This document shows, one piece after another, positions 20,422 to 29,087 of a stretch of 44,593 bases of DNA. A program made the position numbers and the translations under genes. The notes below the pieces were generated by a model. That model was given only the letters and a program-made list of their open reading frames with translations, did no database searches and had not been told where the DNA came from. Position 1 is the stretch's first letter. Each line of letters opens with the position of its first letter. Origin of the DNA: Gammaproteobacteria bacterium (lineage in GTDB: Bacteria; Pseudomonadota; Gammaproteobacteria; Chromatiales; Chromatiaceae); the NCBI GenBank assembly GCA_025458675.1, contig JALORY010000003.1:1-44593 (forward strand), written 5' to 3'.

Positions 20422-21411
20422 ATGATCGACCCGTTCGGACGACGCGTCACCTACCTGCGCGTCTCCGTCACCGACCGTTGCAACTTCCGCTGCAGCTACT
20501 GCATGGCGGAGGAGATGACGTTCCTGCCGCGACACGAGCTCTTGTCGCTCGAGGAGCTCGACCGGCTCTGCGGGGTGTTCATCGACCTGGGGGTGCGCCG
20601 GCTGCGCATCACGGGGGGCGAGCCACTGGTGCGCCGCGACCTCATGACCCTGTTCCGCAGCCTGCACCGGCAGATCGAGGCAGGACGGCTCGACGAGGTG
20701 ACGCTCACCACCAACGGCGCGCTGCTGGCGCGCCATGCGGCCGAGCTCGCCGCTTGCGGGGTGCGGCGCGTCAACGTGTCGCTCGATTCGCTGGATCCCG
20801 ACCGCTTCCGCGCGCTGACGCGCCTCGGCAGTCTGGACGACGTACTCGTCGGCATCGCGGCCGCGCGCCGCGCGGGCATCCGGGTGCGGGTCAACGCAGT
20901 GGCGCTTCGGGGCGTGAACGACGACGAGATCGACCGGCTGGTCGCCTGGGCCGGCGGCGAGGGGCACGACGTCGCGTTCATCGAGGCGATGCCGCTCGGC
21001 GAGACCGGCCCGGCTCGGGCCGAGCATTGGATGTCGCTCGCCGAGGTGCGGCAGCGCCTGGAGGGGCGCTGGACACTGCGTGAGAGCGAGTACCGGACGG
21101 CCGGCCCCGCGCGCTACGTGGACGTCCTCGAGACGGGCTCGCGCATCGGCTTCATCACGCCCTTCAGCCACAACTTCTGTGAGGCGTGCAACCGGGTCCG
21201 GGTGACCTGCACCGGGACGCTCTACCTCTGCCTCGGGCAGGACGCGGCCGCCGACCTGCGCACCCCGCTCCGGTCGGGAGGGGGCAACGCCGTGGTGCGC
21301 GAGGCGATCCTCGCGGCGGTACAGCGCAAGCCACGAGGCCACGACTTCGACGCGGCGCGGCTGGCGGACGGGCCCCGCATCGTGCGCTTCATGAACGTGA
21401 CCGGCGGCTAG
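20422..21411 (+). CDS. moaA: GTP 3',8-cyclase MoaA (molybdenum cofactor)
   Basis: The product has 329 residues and is a radical SAM enzyme that turns GTP into 3',8-cyclo-GTP, the first step to cyclic pyranopterin monophosphate. Seen: the N-terminal cluster Cys20, Cys24 and Cys27 in [29 protein letters not shown], and the C-terminal second 4Fe-4S cluster in [15 protein letters not shown]. The conserved terminal Gly-Gly that binds GTP closes the protein. The ATG at 20422 was chosen because family proteins begin [13 protein letters not shown]; an upstream Met at 20317 has no support. No other moa gene is adjacent. A hairpin terminator follows at once. Confidence 0.96.
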   Translation: MIDPFGRRVTYLRVSVTDRCNFRCSYCMAEEMTFLPRHELLSLEELDRLCGVFIDLGVRRLRITGGEPLVRRDLMTLFRSLHRQIEAGRLDEVTLTTNGALLARHAAELAACGVRRVNVSLDSLDPDRFRALTRLGSLDDVLVGIAAARRAGIRVRVNAVALRGVNDDEIDRLVAWAGGEGHDVAFIEAMPLGETGPARAEHWMSLAEVRQRLEGRWTLRESEYRTAGPARYVDVLETGSRIGFITPFSHNFCEACNRVRVTCTGTLYLCLGQDAAADLRTPLRSGGGNAVVREAILAAVQRKPRGHDFDAARLADGPRIVRFMNVTGG

Positions 21412-21418
21412 CGCATAA

Positions 21419-21446
21419 AGAAAGCCCCGGTCGCCCGAGGCTTTCT
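21419..21446. terminator. Hairpin terminator after moaA
   Basis: AGAAAGCC...GGCTTTCT pair over eight bases, and the stem continues as CGG/CCG past one C-A mismatch around a TCGC loop. It begins eight bases after the moaA stop. The U-tract on the plus strand is short; reading the minus strand the stem is followed by a TTTAT tract, so it may serve both directions, including the dsrC-like gene 160 bases away. Confidence 0.65.
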
Positions 21447-21604
21447 GCCGCCCGGATCCGTGTCGTCCCTGTGCCGATTCCTTGGCGCCGGTGGCCGTCC
21501 GTGGCTTCCCTGTGCGGCGTCGGAAGAATGGCACGCCGGAATGACGGCTTTTGTCGGCCGACGTCTACGCGCCGTGTAGAAATATTTCGATGCCGCGCCG
21601 GCGT

Positions 21605-21895
21605 TCAGACGCAGCCGGTCGGCTTGGGCAGGGCGCCCCACTTGCAGATCAGCTTCATGGGGCCCTTCTTGAAGACGTCGTAGAGGTGCTTGGAGTCCAC
21701 CCCGACCTTCTTCGCGAACTTGCGGATCGGCGGGACCACGCCATCGTCGCTGTACATCGCGCGGGCCTGCCGGATGTACTCCATGATCTCGTCGTTCATG
21801 TCGTAGCCGTCCGCGGAGGCGAGCTCCGCCGCCACCTCCTCCGTCCAGTCGTCGCGGTTGATCAGAAAGCCTTCGCTGTCCACGGCCAGTTGCAT
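21605..21895 (-). CDS. DsrC/TusE-family sulfur carrier protein
   Basis: The product has 96 residues. The C-terminal arm reads CKWGALPKPTGCV: Cys84 and the penultimate Cys95 are 10 residues apart, the spacing of true DsrC proteins that carry a trisulfide. TusE of E. coli has only the last Cys. On the other hand the protein lacks the 7-8 residue insertion of DsrC (the segment is VGVDSKHLYDVFKKGP), so it sits between the two groups. It could pass sulfur in tRNA 2-thiouridine synthesis or in sulfur metabolism. GAGGAG lies seven bases before the ATG. No dsr or tus genes are near. Confidence 0.9.
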   Translation of the reverse strand: MQLAVDSEGFLINRDDWTEEVAAELASADGYDMNDEIMEYIRQARAMYSDDGVVPPIRKFAKKVGVDSKHLYDVFKKGPMKLICKWGALPKPTGCV

Positions 21896-22000
21896 TGTAT
21901 TGCTCCTCGATCGGTATAAGTCGACAAAAACACTTGGTTTTGCGGCATTATCGGGACGGCGGCGGGGGGTTTCTACCCGACTTTTTTCCGGGGCATCGCC

Positions 22001-22660
22001 TCAGTTCAGCTCCGGCGTCTCGCCGGTCACCATGAACACCACCCGCTCCGCGACGTTGGTGGCGTGATCGCCGATGCGCTCGAGCTTGTGCGTGATCCAC
22101 AGCAGGTGGGTTGCGCGCGAGCTGGTGTCCGGCTCGGTCGCGAGGCGCATGACGAGCGAGGCGAGCACCTCCTCGTGCAGGTCGTCGACCTCCGTGTCCA
22201 GGCTGCCCACCTCCCTGGCCAAGGCCTCGTCGGCCTCGTCGTAGGCACGCCAGACCTTGTCGATCATCTCGCCCGCGACCTCGGTCATGCGCCAGAGCTT
22301 GTCGAGCGGTCCGGACACGTCGCTCGGGTCCATCTCCAGCACGATCTTCGCAATGCCGGCCGCGTGGTCCGCCATGCGCTCGAGGTCCGACGCGATCAGC
22401 AGGTCCGCGACGATCTCGCGCAGATCGCGGGCCACGGGCTGCTGGGAGGCGATGGCGAACAGGCACTCGCGCTCCACCTGCCGCCGCAGGGCGTTTATCT
22501 CCGCGTCGCTCTTGACGACGCGTTCCGCGCGCTCGACGTCCTGATCGCGCAGGCTGGCCACCGCACCGTCGAAGGCCTCGCGGGCGAGCCGCGCCATGGC
22601 CTGGATCTGATCGTGGATCGCCCGCTCCTCGCGGGCGAGCACGCTGCGCACGTCGCTCAT
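22001..22660 (-). CDS. phoU: Phosphate uptake regulator PhoU
   Basis: The product has 219 residues with the two PhoU three-helix repeats. Metal-cluster motifs are visible: ERMADHAAGIAK (near 95) and LERIGDHATNVAE (near 194), the E/DxxxD-type pattern of PhoU. PhoU damps the PhoR-PhoB response when phosphate is plentiful. The ATG at 22660 follows AGGAGG. No pst or pho genes adjoin, so this is a detached phoU. TAGAAT at 22685-22690 is a plausible -10 box. Confidence 0.94.
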   Translation of the reverse strand: MSDVRSVLAREERAIHDQIQAMARLAREAFDGAVASLRDQDVERAERVVKSDAEINALRRQVERECLFAIASQQPVARDLREIVADLLIASDLERMADHAAGIAKIVLEMDPSDVSGPLDKLWRMTEVAGEMIDKVWRAYDEADEALAREVGSLDTEVDDLHEEVLASLVMRLATEPDTSSRATHLLWITHKLERIGDHATNVAERVVFMVTGETPELN

Positions 22661-22684
22661 CGCCAGTTCCTCCTGCCGTCCACC

Positions 22685-22690
22685 ATTCTA
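22685..22690 (-). promoter_or_regulatory. Candidate -10 box of phoU
   Basis: The complement reads TAGAAT, 24 bases upstream of the phoU ATG. It matches the candidate box at hisB. The -35 region is not recognisable. Confidence 0.3.
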
Positions 22691-22815
22691 GGTGCGCCGG
22701 CCGCGTTGCGGCCACCGCTTGAGGACGGTCAAACGGGGCGGGGCATCGCCACGGCTATGCTTTGTTCCCCTCGGCCCCGCCAGGCCGCCAGTGGCGGCCG
22801 CCGCCTCCCGCCCAC

Positions 22816-23538
22816 GTGGACATCAGTCTCCCGGTCGCCTTCGTCGTCGGCTTGCTCAGCACGGTGCACTGTGTCGGCATGTGCGGCGGCGTGATGGGGG
22901 CGCTGAGCTTCGCGCTGCCGCCGGCGACGCGCGACCGGCCGGCGCAATTGGCCGGCTTCCTCCTCGCCTACAACGTCGGGCGGATCCTGAGCTACGCCCT
23001 CGCCGGGGCGCTCGCCGGCGGCCTCGGTCTCACGGTGGTGCAGTCCTCCGGCTCCGTCGGGGCAGCCAACGCATTGCGCGCGGCCGCGGGCGTCCTGATG
23101 GTGCTCGCCGGTTTCCACTTGGCGGGCTGGCTGCCCGCCGTCGCTCGACTGGAACGGCTCGGCGCCCCGCTGTGGCGACTGCTCGAGCCCTACGCCCGCC
23201 GGCTGGTGCCCGTGCACACCCCGTCCCGCGCGGTGCTCTACGGCGCGGTCTGGGGCTGGCTGCCGTGCGGGCTGGTCTACGCGATGCTCGGCGTCGCGGC
23301 AGGGCAGGCAGGGATCGCGGCCGGGGCCGCGACCATGGCGGCCTTCGGTCTCGGTACCCTCCCCACGCTCGTCGCCACCGGGCTGTTCGCCGGGCGGCTC
23401 CATCGCCTCGGTCGCGGGCCCTTGCTGCAGCGCATTGGCGGGGCGGCCGTGGCGCTGGTCGGGCTCGCGACGTTGGTGTACGTTTTGTACGGTAATGTTC
23501 CGGCCGGGTCGCCCGTCGCGACCGGGAGCTGGCGATGA
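22816..23538 (+). CDS. Sulfite exporter TauE/SafE-type membrane protein (HCxGMCGG family)
   Basis: The product has 240 residues and about six membrane helices. The signature STVHCVGMCGG is at residues 15-25, and WGWLPCGLVYAML in the middle is the second Cys-bearing signature. In the wider family (DsbD/CcdA-like fold) such cysteines often handle metals or thiol redox; members near ccoNOP genes are linked to copper or heme delivery. None of those genes is present here. The GTG at 22816 was preferred to an in-frame Met at 22762 because the extension is Pro/Arg-rich and the signature is family-close to the start. It overlaps the next gene by four bases, so it is coexpressed with the AAA+ regulator. 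Confidence 0.82.
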   Translation: MDISLPVAFVVGLLSTVHCVGMCGGVMGALSFALPPATRDRPAQLAGFLLAYNVGRILSYALAGALAGGLGLTVVQSSGSVGAANALRAAAGVLMVLAGFHLAGWLPAVARLERLGAPLWRLLEPYARRLVPVHTPSRAVLYGAVWGWLPCGLVYAMLGVAAGQAGIAAGAATMAAFGLGTLPTLVATGLFAGRLHRLGRGPLLQRIGGAAVALVGLATLVYVLYGNVPAGSPVATGSWR

Positions 23539-24440
23539 ACGACCAACACCTCATCGGTTCCACGCCCGAGCTCGCCCGCGTGCTGAACGCAGCGCGGATG
23601 GTGGCCCCGACCGACGCCACGGTCCTGATCCTCGGCGAGATCGGTTCGGGGCGGCAGACGCTGGCCCGCGAGATCCACCGGCTCAGCACCCGCCGACTCC
23701 GCCCGCTCCTCTTGGTGCCGTGCGCCACGTTTCCCGGCGACTTCTTCGAACAGGCGGCCTCGCCAGCGGCGCGCGACCTGCGCGAGGCGGCCGGCGGCAC
23801 CCTGTACCTCGACGAGGTCGCGGACCTGGACCAGGGTGCGCAGGCGCGGCTCGCCGGCTACCTCGAGACCGGGCGCGTGGGGCCGCTGCGCGACGAGCCC
23901 CTCAGCCTGCGCGTCGTCGCCGGGACGGGTGCGGACCTGCCGGAACTGGTCCGGCGGGGCAGTTTCCGCGCCGACCTGTTCCATCGCCTCGCCGTGGTGC
24001 CGCTCGAGCTGCCGCCGCTGCGCGAGCGTGCCGCGGACGTGCCGCTGCTGCTCAAGCACTTCGCCCGCGAGCTGGCGCGCGAGCACGGGCGGCGGCCCGT
24101 CACCTTTGCGCTGGGCGCGCTGAACGCCCTCAAGGCGTACGCCTGGCCGGGCAACCTGCGCGAGCTGCGCAACCTGTGCGAGCGGCTGTCGATCCTGCTG
24201 CCCGGTGGCACCATCGGGGTGGACAACCTGCCCGCCGAGGTGCGCTCGCCGGGCCGCACCGCGGTGCCGAACGGGTTTCGACTGCCGGCAACGGGAATCG
24301 ACCTCAACCTGCTCGAGGCCGACGTGATCCGACAGGCGCTGGAGCTCGCCTGCGGGAACCGGAGCCGAGCCGCCCGGCTGCTCGGCATCAGCCGCGACAC
24401 CCTGCTCTACCGAATCCAGAAGCACGGCATCGCGGCCTGA
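23535..24440 (+). CDS. AAA+/Fis-type transcription regulator without the GAFTGA loop
   Basis: The product has 301 residues and no receiver domain. The central domain resembles sigma54 enhancer-binding proteins: Walker A GEIGSGRQT at 34-42, in which the usual Lys is Arg40, Walker B TLYLDE at 89-94, FRADLFHRLAVVPLELPPLRER as the sensor/arginine-finger region, and WPGNLRELRNL. The whole ESELFGHEKGAFTGA segment is missing: residues 57-90 run from PLLLVPCATFPGDFF straight to EAAGGTLYLDE. A Fis-type HTH ends the protein (NRSRAARLLGISRDTLLYRIQ). Without GAFTGA it cannot open sigma54 complexes in the usual way; it may act on sigma70 promoters or repress. It overlaps the SafE-like gene. Confidence 0.85.
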   Translation: MNDQHLIGSTPELARVLNAARMVAPTDATVLILGEIGSGRQTLAREIHRLSTRRLRPLLLVPCATFPGDFFEQAASPAARDLREAAGGTLYLDEVADLDQGAQARLAGYLETGRVGPLRDEPLSLRVVAGTGADLPELVRRGSFRADLFHRLAVVPLELPPLRERAADVPLLLKHFARELAREHGRRPVTFALGALNALKAYAWPGNLRELRNLCERLSILLPGGTIGVDNLPAEVRSPGRTAVPNGFRLPATGIDLNLLEADVIRQALELACGNRSRAARLLGISRDTLLYRIQKHGIAA

Positions 24441-24450
24441 GCCGCGCGGG

Positions 24451-27132
24451 TCAGATCTTGCGCTCGACGATCCGGATGCCGGTGTCGGCCTCCGAGATGC
24501 GCACGGCGAAACCGAGCTCGCGCATCAGCGACAGCATGCGGTGGTTTTCGCCGAGCACTTCGCCCTCGATCACGCGGATGCCGCGCGAGCGCGCCGCCTC
24601 CATCAGGTGCTCCATGAGCAGCGAGCCGATGCCCTGGTTGCGGTGGCGGTCGTCGACGACGAGCGCGAATTCGCAGGTGCTGGCGTCCGGGTTCAGCGTG
24701 TAACGCGCGACGCCGAGGCCCTGCCGCTCGCCGTCGATCGTCGCCACGCCGATCAGCGCGAGCTCGCGGTCGTAGTCCATCTGCGTGAACCTGACCAGCA
24801 TCTCCGGGGTCAGTTCCTTCAGATTCTGCATGTACCGGAAGTACTTGGTCTCGGGCGACAACCGGCGGACGAACCCCTGCAGCATCTCGGCGTCCTCCGG
24901 GCGGATGGGCCGGATGAGCATGTCGGTGCCGTCGGCGAGCTGCGTGCGCGTGACGAGGTGCGCGGGGTAGGGATGGATCGCCATGTGCGCGTAGGGCTCG
25001 GGCGTCGTCGGCGGGCGCTCGACCAGGATGCGCGCGTCGACGGCGACCACGCCCTTGTCGTCGACGATGATCGGGTTCATGTCGAGCTCCTTGATGTGCG
25101 GAAGCTCGCAGACCATCTCCGAGATGCGCAGCAGCGACAGCTCGAGCGCGTCCCGGTTGGCGGCCGCCATGTGGCGGAACGGGTCGAGGAGGCGCGAGGC
25201 GCGCGTGCGGGCGATGACGCGCTGCGCCAGCAGCGGGTTGAGCGGCGGCAGGGTGACGGCGCCGTCCTTCATGATCTCGACGGCGATGCCGCCGGACCCG
25301 AAGCGGATCACGGGCCCGAAGACCGGGTCCCGCACGACGCCGATCATCATCTCGCGGGCGTGGCGCGAGCGGAACATCGGCTCGATGGTGACGCCGCGGA
25401 TGTTGGCGTTCGGCCGCTGCTTCTTCACGCCGTCGACGAGATTGCGGAACGCGCCGCGGATGTCCTGGGCGCTCGTGATGTTGAGCTGCACCCCGCCGAC
25501 GTCGGACTTGTGACTGATGTCCGGCGAGCTGATCTTCATCGCCACGGGGAACCCGACGGACGACGCGGCGACCAGCGCTTCCGCGGGCGAGTGCGCCTCG
25601 ATGGTCGTGAGCACGGGAATGTGGAAGGCGCGCAGCACGGCCTTCGACTCCGTGTCGGAGAGCATCTTGCGGCCCTCGGAGAGCACGCCCTCGATGATGA
25701 GCCGCGCGCCGTCGACGTCGGGCGTGCGCGTGTCGGTGAGCGGGCCCGGCACCTGCAGCAGGAGCTCCTGGTTGTTGCGGTACCGCGAGAGGTAGCCGAA
25801 GGCCTCCACCGCCTGCTCGGGGGTCAGGAAGCTCGGCACGCGGTTGTCGAGGAACAGCTGCCGGGCCTCCTCGACCTGCGTCTCGCCGAACCAGCAGGTC
25901 AGCACCGGTTTGCCGGGGGCGGCCTTCATCGCGTCGAGCACGGCCTGCGCCGCCTCGGTCGGCCGGGTCATCGCCTGCGGCGTGAGCAGGACCAGGACGC
26001 CGTCGGCGTTCGGGTCCTTGAGGCAGGTCTCGACGGCCAGCCGGTAGCGGTCCGGTCCAGCCTCGCCGAGGATGTCGACGGGGTTCGCCTTCGACCAGAA
26101 CGGCGGCAGCGCCGCGTCCAGCGTCTTGATGGTGTCGACGCTCAGCTCCGCGAGCTGTATGCCGAGGTCCGAGCAGCGGTCGACCGCGAGCACGCCGGGG
26201 CCGCCGCCGTTGGTGACGACGGCGAGCCGGTTGCCGCGCGTGCGAGCGCCACCGGCGAGGATCTCGGCGGCGGCGAAGAGCTCGTCCACCGTCATCACAC
26301 GGACCACGCCCGCGCGACGCAGGGCGGCGTCGAAGACGTCGTCCGAGCCGATGAGCGCCCCCGTGTGGGTGGCGGCGGCGCGCGATCCGGAGGCGTGCCG
26401 GCCAACCTTCAGGGCGATGATCGGCTTCATGCGCGCGGCGGCACGCAGGCCGCTCATGAACGCGCGGCTGTTCCGGATGCCTTCGATGTAGAGCAGGATC
26501 GCGTCGGTCTGCGGATCCATCGCGAGGTAGTCGAGCATGTCGCCGAAATCGAGGTCGGCGGCGTTGCCGAGCGAGACGATGGTCGAGAAGCCGACGTTGT
26601 GCGGCCCCGCCCAGTCGAGGATGGCGGTGCAGACCGCGCCCGACTGCGACACCAGCGCGAGGCGTCCGACCTGTGCAGGCGTGTCGAGGAAGGTCGCGTC
26701 GATGCCGACCCGAGGCCGCATGATGCCGAGGCAGTTGGGCCCGATGAGCCGCAGGTTGTAGTGGGAGGCGGTCTCCCGCAGCTGCCGCTCGAGCCGGGTC
26801 CCCGGCTCGCCGGTTTCCCGGAAGCCGGCCGAGAGCACGACCGCGGCCCGCACGTCGGCCTCGCCGCACTGGCGGATCACGTCGATCGCGGCCTGCGCCG
26901 GCGTCGCCACCACCGCGAGATCGACCGGCAGGCCGATGTCCGCGATCCGTGCGTAGGCCTTGTGTCCCTGGATCTCCGAGCGCTTCGGATTGACCGGGAA
27001 CAGCTTGCCCTGGTAACCGGCGCGTACCAGGTTGCGGAACACGCGGGTGCCGACGGCGCCCTCGCGCTCGCTGGCGCCGAACACGGCGATGCTCTTGGGT
27101 TCGAACAGGCGGGTCAGGAAGTGGGGGCCCAT
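24451..27132 (-). CDS. PatZ-like acyl-CoA synthetase/GNAT protein acyltransferase
   Basis: The product has 893 residues with three parts. Residues 1-450 are an NDP-forming acyl-CoA synthetase CoA-binding and ligase region (GASEREGAVGTRVFRNL, IGPNCLGIMRP, LVSQSGAVC, and ATHTGALIGSDDVFDAA with the His of the family). Residues about 480-700 are an ATP-grasp region (VAMKISSPDISHKSDVGGVQLN, IGVVRDPVFGPVIRFGSGG). Residues about 720-893 are a GNAT domain (RPIRPEDAEMLQGFV, then HRNQGIGSLLMEHLMEAA as the acetyl-CoA loop). This is the layout of PatZ/YfiQ, a protein lysine acetyltransferase active on, for example, acetyl-CoA synthetase. Loss or retention of ligase activity cannot be judged. It diverges from the deacetylase-like gene across 76 bases. 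Confidence 0.9.
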   Translation of the reverse strand: MGPHFLTRLFEPKSIAVFGASEREGAVGTRVFRNLVRAGYQGKLFPVNPKRSEIQGHKAYARIADIGLPVDLAVVATPAQAAIDVIRQCGEADVRAAVVLSAGFRETGEPGTRLERQLRETASHYNLRLIGPNCLGIMRPRVGIDATFLDTPAQVGRLALVSQSGAVCTAILDWAGPHNVGFSTIVSLGNAADLDFGDMLDYLAMDPQTDAILLYIEGIRNSRAFMSGLRAAARMKPIIALKVGRHASGSRAAATHTGALIGSDDVFDAALRRAGVVRVMTVDELFAAAEILAGGARTRGNRLAVVTNGGGPGVLAVDRCSDLGIQLAELSVDTIKTLDAALPPFWSKANPVDILGEAGPDRYRLAVETCLKDPNADGVLVLLTPQAMTRPTEAAQAVLDAMKAAPGKPVLTCWFGETQVEEARQLFLDNRVPSFLTPEQAVEAFGYLSRYRNNQELLLQVPGPLTDTRTPDVDGARLIIEGVLSEGRKMLSDTESKAVLRAFHIPVLTTIEAHSPAEALVAASSVGFPVAMKISSPDISHKSDVGGVQLNITSAQDIRGAFRNLVDGVKKQRPNANIRGVTIEPMFRSRHAREMMIGVVRDPVFGPVIRFGSGGIAVEIMKDGAVTLPPLNPLLAQRVIARTRASRLLDPFRHMAAANRDALELSLLRISEMVCELPHIKELDMNPIIVDDKGVVAVDARILVERPPTTPEPYAHMAIHPYPAHLVTRTQLADGTDMLIRPIRPEDAEMLQGFVRRLSPETKYFRYMQNLKELTPEMLVRFTQMDYDRELALIGVATIDGERQGLGVARYTLNPDASTCEFALVVDDRHRNQGIGSLLMEHLMEAARSRGIRVIEGEVLGENHRMLSLMRELGFAVRISEADTGIRIVERKI

Positions 27133-27208
27133 GGTGCGGTCCTAATCGGGGGAAGAGATTGTTGTTAGTATCATACGCCGGAACTGTCCATTTTGCTGCG
27201 GCGCACAA

Positions 27209-28132
27209 ATGCCTATAGCGATCATCTCACACGCCGACTGCCGGCTTCACGACATGGGGCAGGGGCACCCGGAGCAGCCGGCGCGGCTGTCCGCCATCTT
27301 CGATCGGCTGATCGCCTCCGGACTGGAGATGATCGTGCGGCAGATCGACGCCCCGATGGCGACCCGCCTCCAGCTCGAGCGCGTGCACGACCGCGACTAC
27401 GTCGAGCGCGTCTTCGCGGAGGCGCCGACCGAGGGGGTCGTCATGCTCGACCCGGACACCGCCATGGGGCCTCACACCCTGGACGCAGCGCTGCGGGCTG
27501 CCGGGGCGGCGGTCCACGCGGTCGATCTCGTCATGAAGGGCGAGTTCCAGGCGATCTTCTGCGCCGTCCGTCCGCCGGGGCACCACGCGGAGCGCAACCG
27601 CGCGATGGGCTTCTGCTTCTTCAACAACGTCGCGGTCGGGGCCGCCCACGCCCTGGCGGAGCACGGGCTCGAGCGCGTGGCGATCGTCGACTTCGACGTC
27701 CACCACGGCAACGGCACCGAGCACATCTTCGAGAACGACCCGCGGGTGCTCTTCTGCTCGAGCTTCCAGCACCCCTTCTACCCGTTCACCGGCCACGAGA
27801 CCGACACCCCGCACATCGTGAACATCACGCTGCCGGCAGGGGCGGATGGCGCGCGCTTCCGCAAGGAGGTCGAGATGCACTGGCTGCACCGGCTGCACGA
27901 GTTCAAGCCGCAGCTGGTGATGGTGTCGGCGGGGTTCGATGCGCACGCGGAGGACGACATGTCGCACGTCCGGCTGCGCGAGCCGGACTACGTCTGGATC
28001 ACGCAGGAGCTGAAGAAGGTCGCCGACCAGTACGCCCGCGGCCGCATGGTCTCCACCCTGGAAGGCGGGTACAACCTGTCGTCGCTCGGCCGCAGCGCGG
28101 TCGCGCACGTCGACGCGCTGCTCGGGCACTGA
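27209..28132 (+). CDS. Histone deacetylase-like amidohydrolase (class II type)
   Basis: The product has 307 residues. The zinc site is complete: H125-H126 in PPGHHAE, D163 and H165 in DFDVHHGNG, and D244 in AGFDAH. GFCFFNNVAVGA and LEGGYNLSSLG with the catalytic Tyr are also present. Bacterial relatives include HDAH and AcuC; substrates are acetylated lysines on proteins or acetylpolyamines. It begins MPIAIISHADC at 27209. It shares a divergent 76-base promoter zone with the PatZ-like acyltransferase, which suggests the two write and erase the same acyl-lysine mark. Confidence 0.94.
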   Translation: MPIAIISHADCRLHDMGQGHPEQPARLSAIFDRLIASGLEMIVRQIDAPMATRLQLERVHDRDYVERVFAEAPTEGVVMLDPDTAMGPHTLDAALRAAGAAVHAVDLVMKGEFQAIFCAVRPPGHHAERNRAMGFCFFNNVAVGAAHALAEHGLERVAIVDFDVHHGNGTEHIFENDPRVLFCSSFQHPFYPFTGHETDTPHIVNITLPAGADGARFRKEVEMHWLHRLHEFKPQLVMVSAGFDAHAEDDMSHVRLREPDYVWITQELKKVADQYARGRMVSTLEGGYNLSSLGRSAVAHVDALLGH

Positions 28133-28171
28133 GCCGGCGGGTGCCGGGAGCGCCCGCGTCCCGGGCGCCGG

Positions 28172-28534
28172 TCAGCGGTGGCGCTTGCCGACGTGCTCGA
28201 TGTGGTGGATCCAGTTGGTGAAGGCGGTGTAAAGCGAGTGCCCGCCGTGCCGGCGACCGCGGAAGGTGCGGAAGCAGTCGTCGCTCCCCTCGGGGCAACG
28301 CTGGGAACCGGCGCAGAGCAGCCCGAAGATCAGGGCGACGTCCAGCCCCAAGCCCAGGATCAGCAGCGGCATGCGCAGCGCGATGTTGGCCGAGAGCCAG
28401 TCCAGCATCGCCTGGTGGTACTCGACCAGCGCCCAGATGCTGCCGAACAGCACCGCCAGCGCCAGCAGGGACAGCAGATCCGCCAGCCACTCGTGGCGGC
28501 GGGTGTAGGCCTTGACGGCCGAGCAGACTGACAC
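28172..28534 (-). CDS. Small membrane protein of unknown function
   Basis: The product has 120 residues. Two hydrophobic segments (about 18-38 and 53-75) frame a short loop; the N-terminus (TRRHEW) and the C-terminus are basic and His-rich (FRGRRHGGHS, WIHHIEHVGKRHR). GGAGGGG lies six bases upstream of the GTG at 28534, so this start was preferred to an ATG at 28567 or a TTG at 28585. The His cluster in the tail might bind metal or heme, but that is a guess. I do not recognise the family. Confidence 0.65.
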   Translation of the reverse strand: MSVCSAVKAYTRRHEWLADLLSLLALAVLFGSIWALVEYHQAMLDWLSANIALRMPLLILGLGLDVALIFGLLCAGSQRCPEGSDDCFRTFRGRRHGGHSLYTAFTNWIHHIEHVGKRHR

Positions 28535-28662
28535 GGCGTTCCCCTCCGCCCGCTTTCCGCGGTGCATTTGTTTGTTACGAAGCAATGAAATCTATCGGGC
28601 GACCCAGGCCGTAAATTTGTCCTGGATCAATAACCGGTGAGATATCTGGCGGCCGATTCCGC

Positions 28663-28980
28663 CTAGCCGGCCTTCGACCCGCCGAGACAGGGGGGGGATT
28701 CCCGGACGCTGCCGCCGCGGGCGAACCACTCCTCTGGGGTCAGGGTGTGGAGGGCGAGGGCGTGAACCGGCCCGGCCAGTTCGACGGCCAGGGCCTCGTT
28801 TACCGCACGGTGGCGCTCGACGAGGCGCCGCCCCGTGAAGGCCTCGCTCACCACCGTCACCCGGAAGTGCGACTCGGAGCCGGGCGGCACGCTGTGCATG
28901 TGGCTCTCGTTCACGACCTCGAGGTGCAGTGGCGCGAACCAAGTGCCGAGCTTCGCCTCGATCGACTGCTGGACTGACAT
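28663..28980 (-). CDS. bolA: BolA-family protein
   Basis: The product has 105 residues of class II KH-like fold. Seen: SIEAKLGTWFAPLHLEVVNESHMH with the invariant His, GSESHFRVTVVSEAFTGRRLVERHRAVNEAL, and ALHTLTPEEWFAR. The family partners with monothiol glutaredoxins in 2Fe-2S handling and acts in stress morphology. This is of the 100-residue BolA/IbaG group; the ALHTLTPEEW end matches BolA more than IbaG. Confidence 0.93.
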   Translation of the reverse strand: MSVQQSIEAKLGTWFAPLHLEVVNESHMHSVPPGSESHFRVTVVSEAFTGRRLVERHRAVNEALAVELAGPVHALALHTLTPEEWFARGGSVRESPPCLGGSKAG

Positions 28981-29040
28981 GGAGGGACTCCGCGTGCTGA
29001 GGACCGCGGGATTCTAGCGGGGGTGGGCGAGGAACGAGCG

Positions 29041-29059
29041 GCGGGCCAACCCGGCCCGC
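29041..29059. terminator. Hairpin downstream of the DUF3149 gene
   Basis: GCGGGCC and GGCCCGC pair perfectly around AACCC, starting 29 bases beyond the stop of the small gene at 29088. No T-tract follows on either strand, so it would be an inefficient or factor-assisted terminator. Confidence 0.4.
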
Positions 29060-29087
29060 CGCAGTGAAATGCGGGAACTGCGGCCGG

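Noticed and set aside
23535-24440. Annotation as a sigma54-dependent activator
   Set aside because: The GAFTGA loop is missing and Walker A is altered, so the usual reading of the family does not hold.
24541-27168. An 875-codon open frame on the plus strand over the PatZ-like gene
   Set aside because: The minus-strand product has three recognised domains in order. The plus-strand product is a composition artefact.
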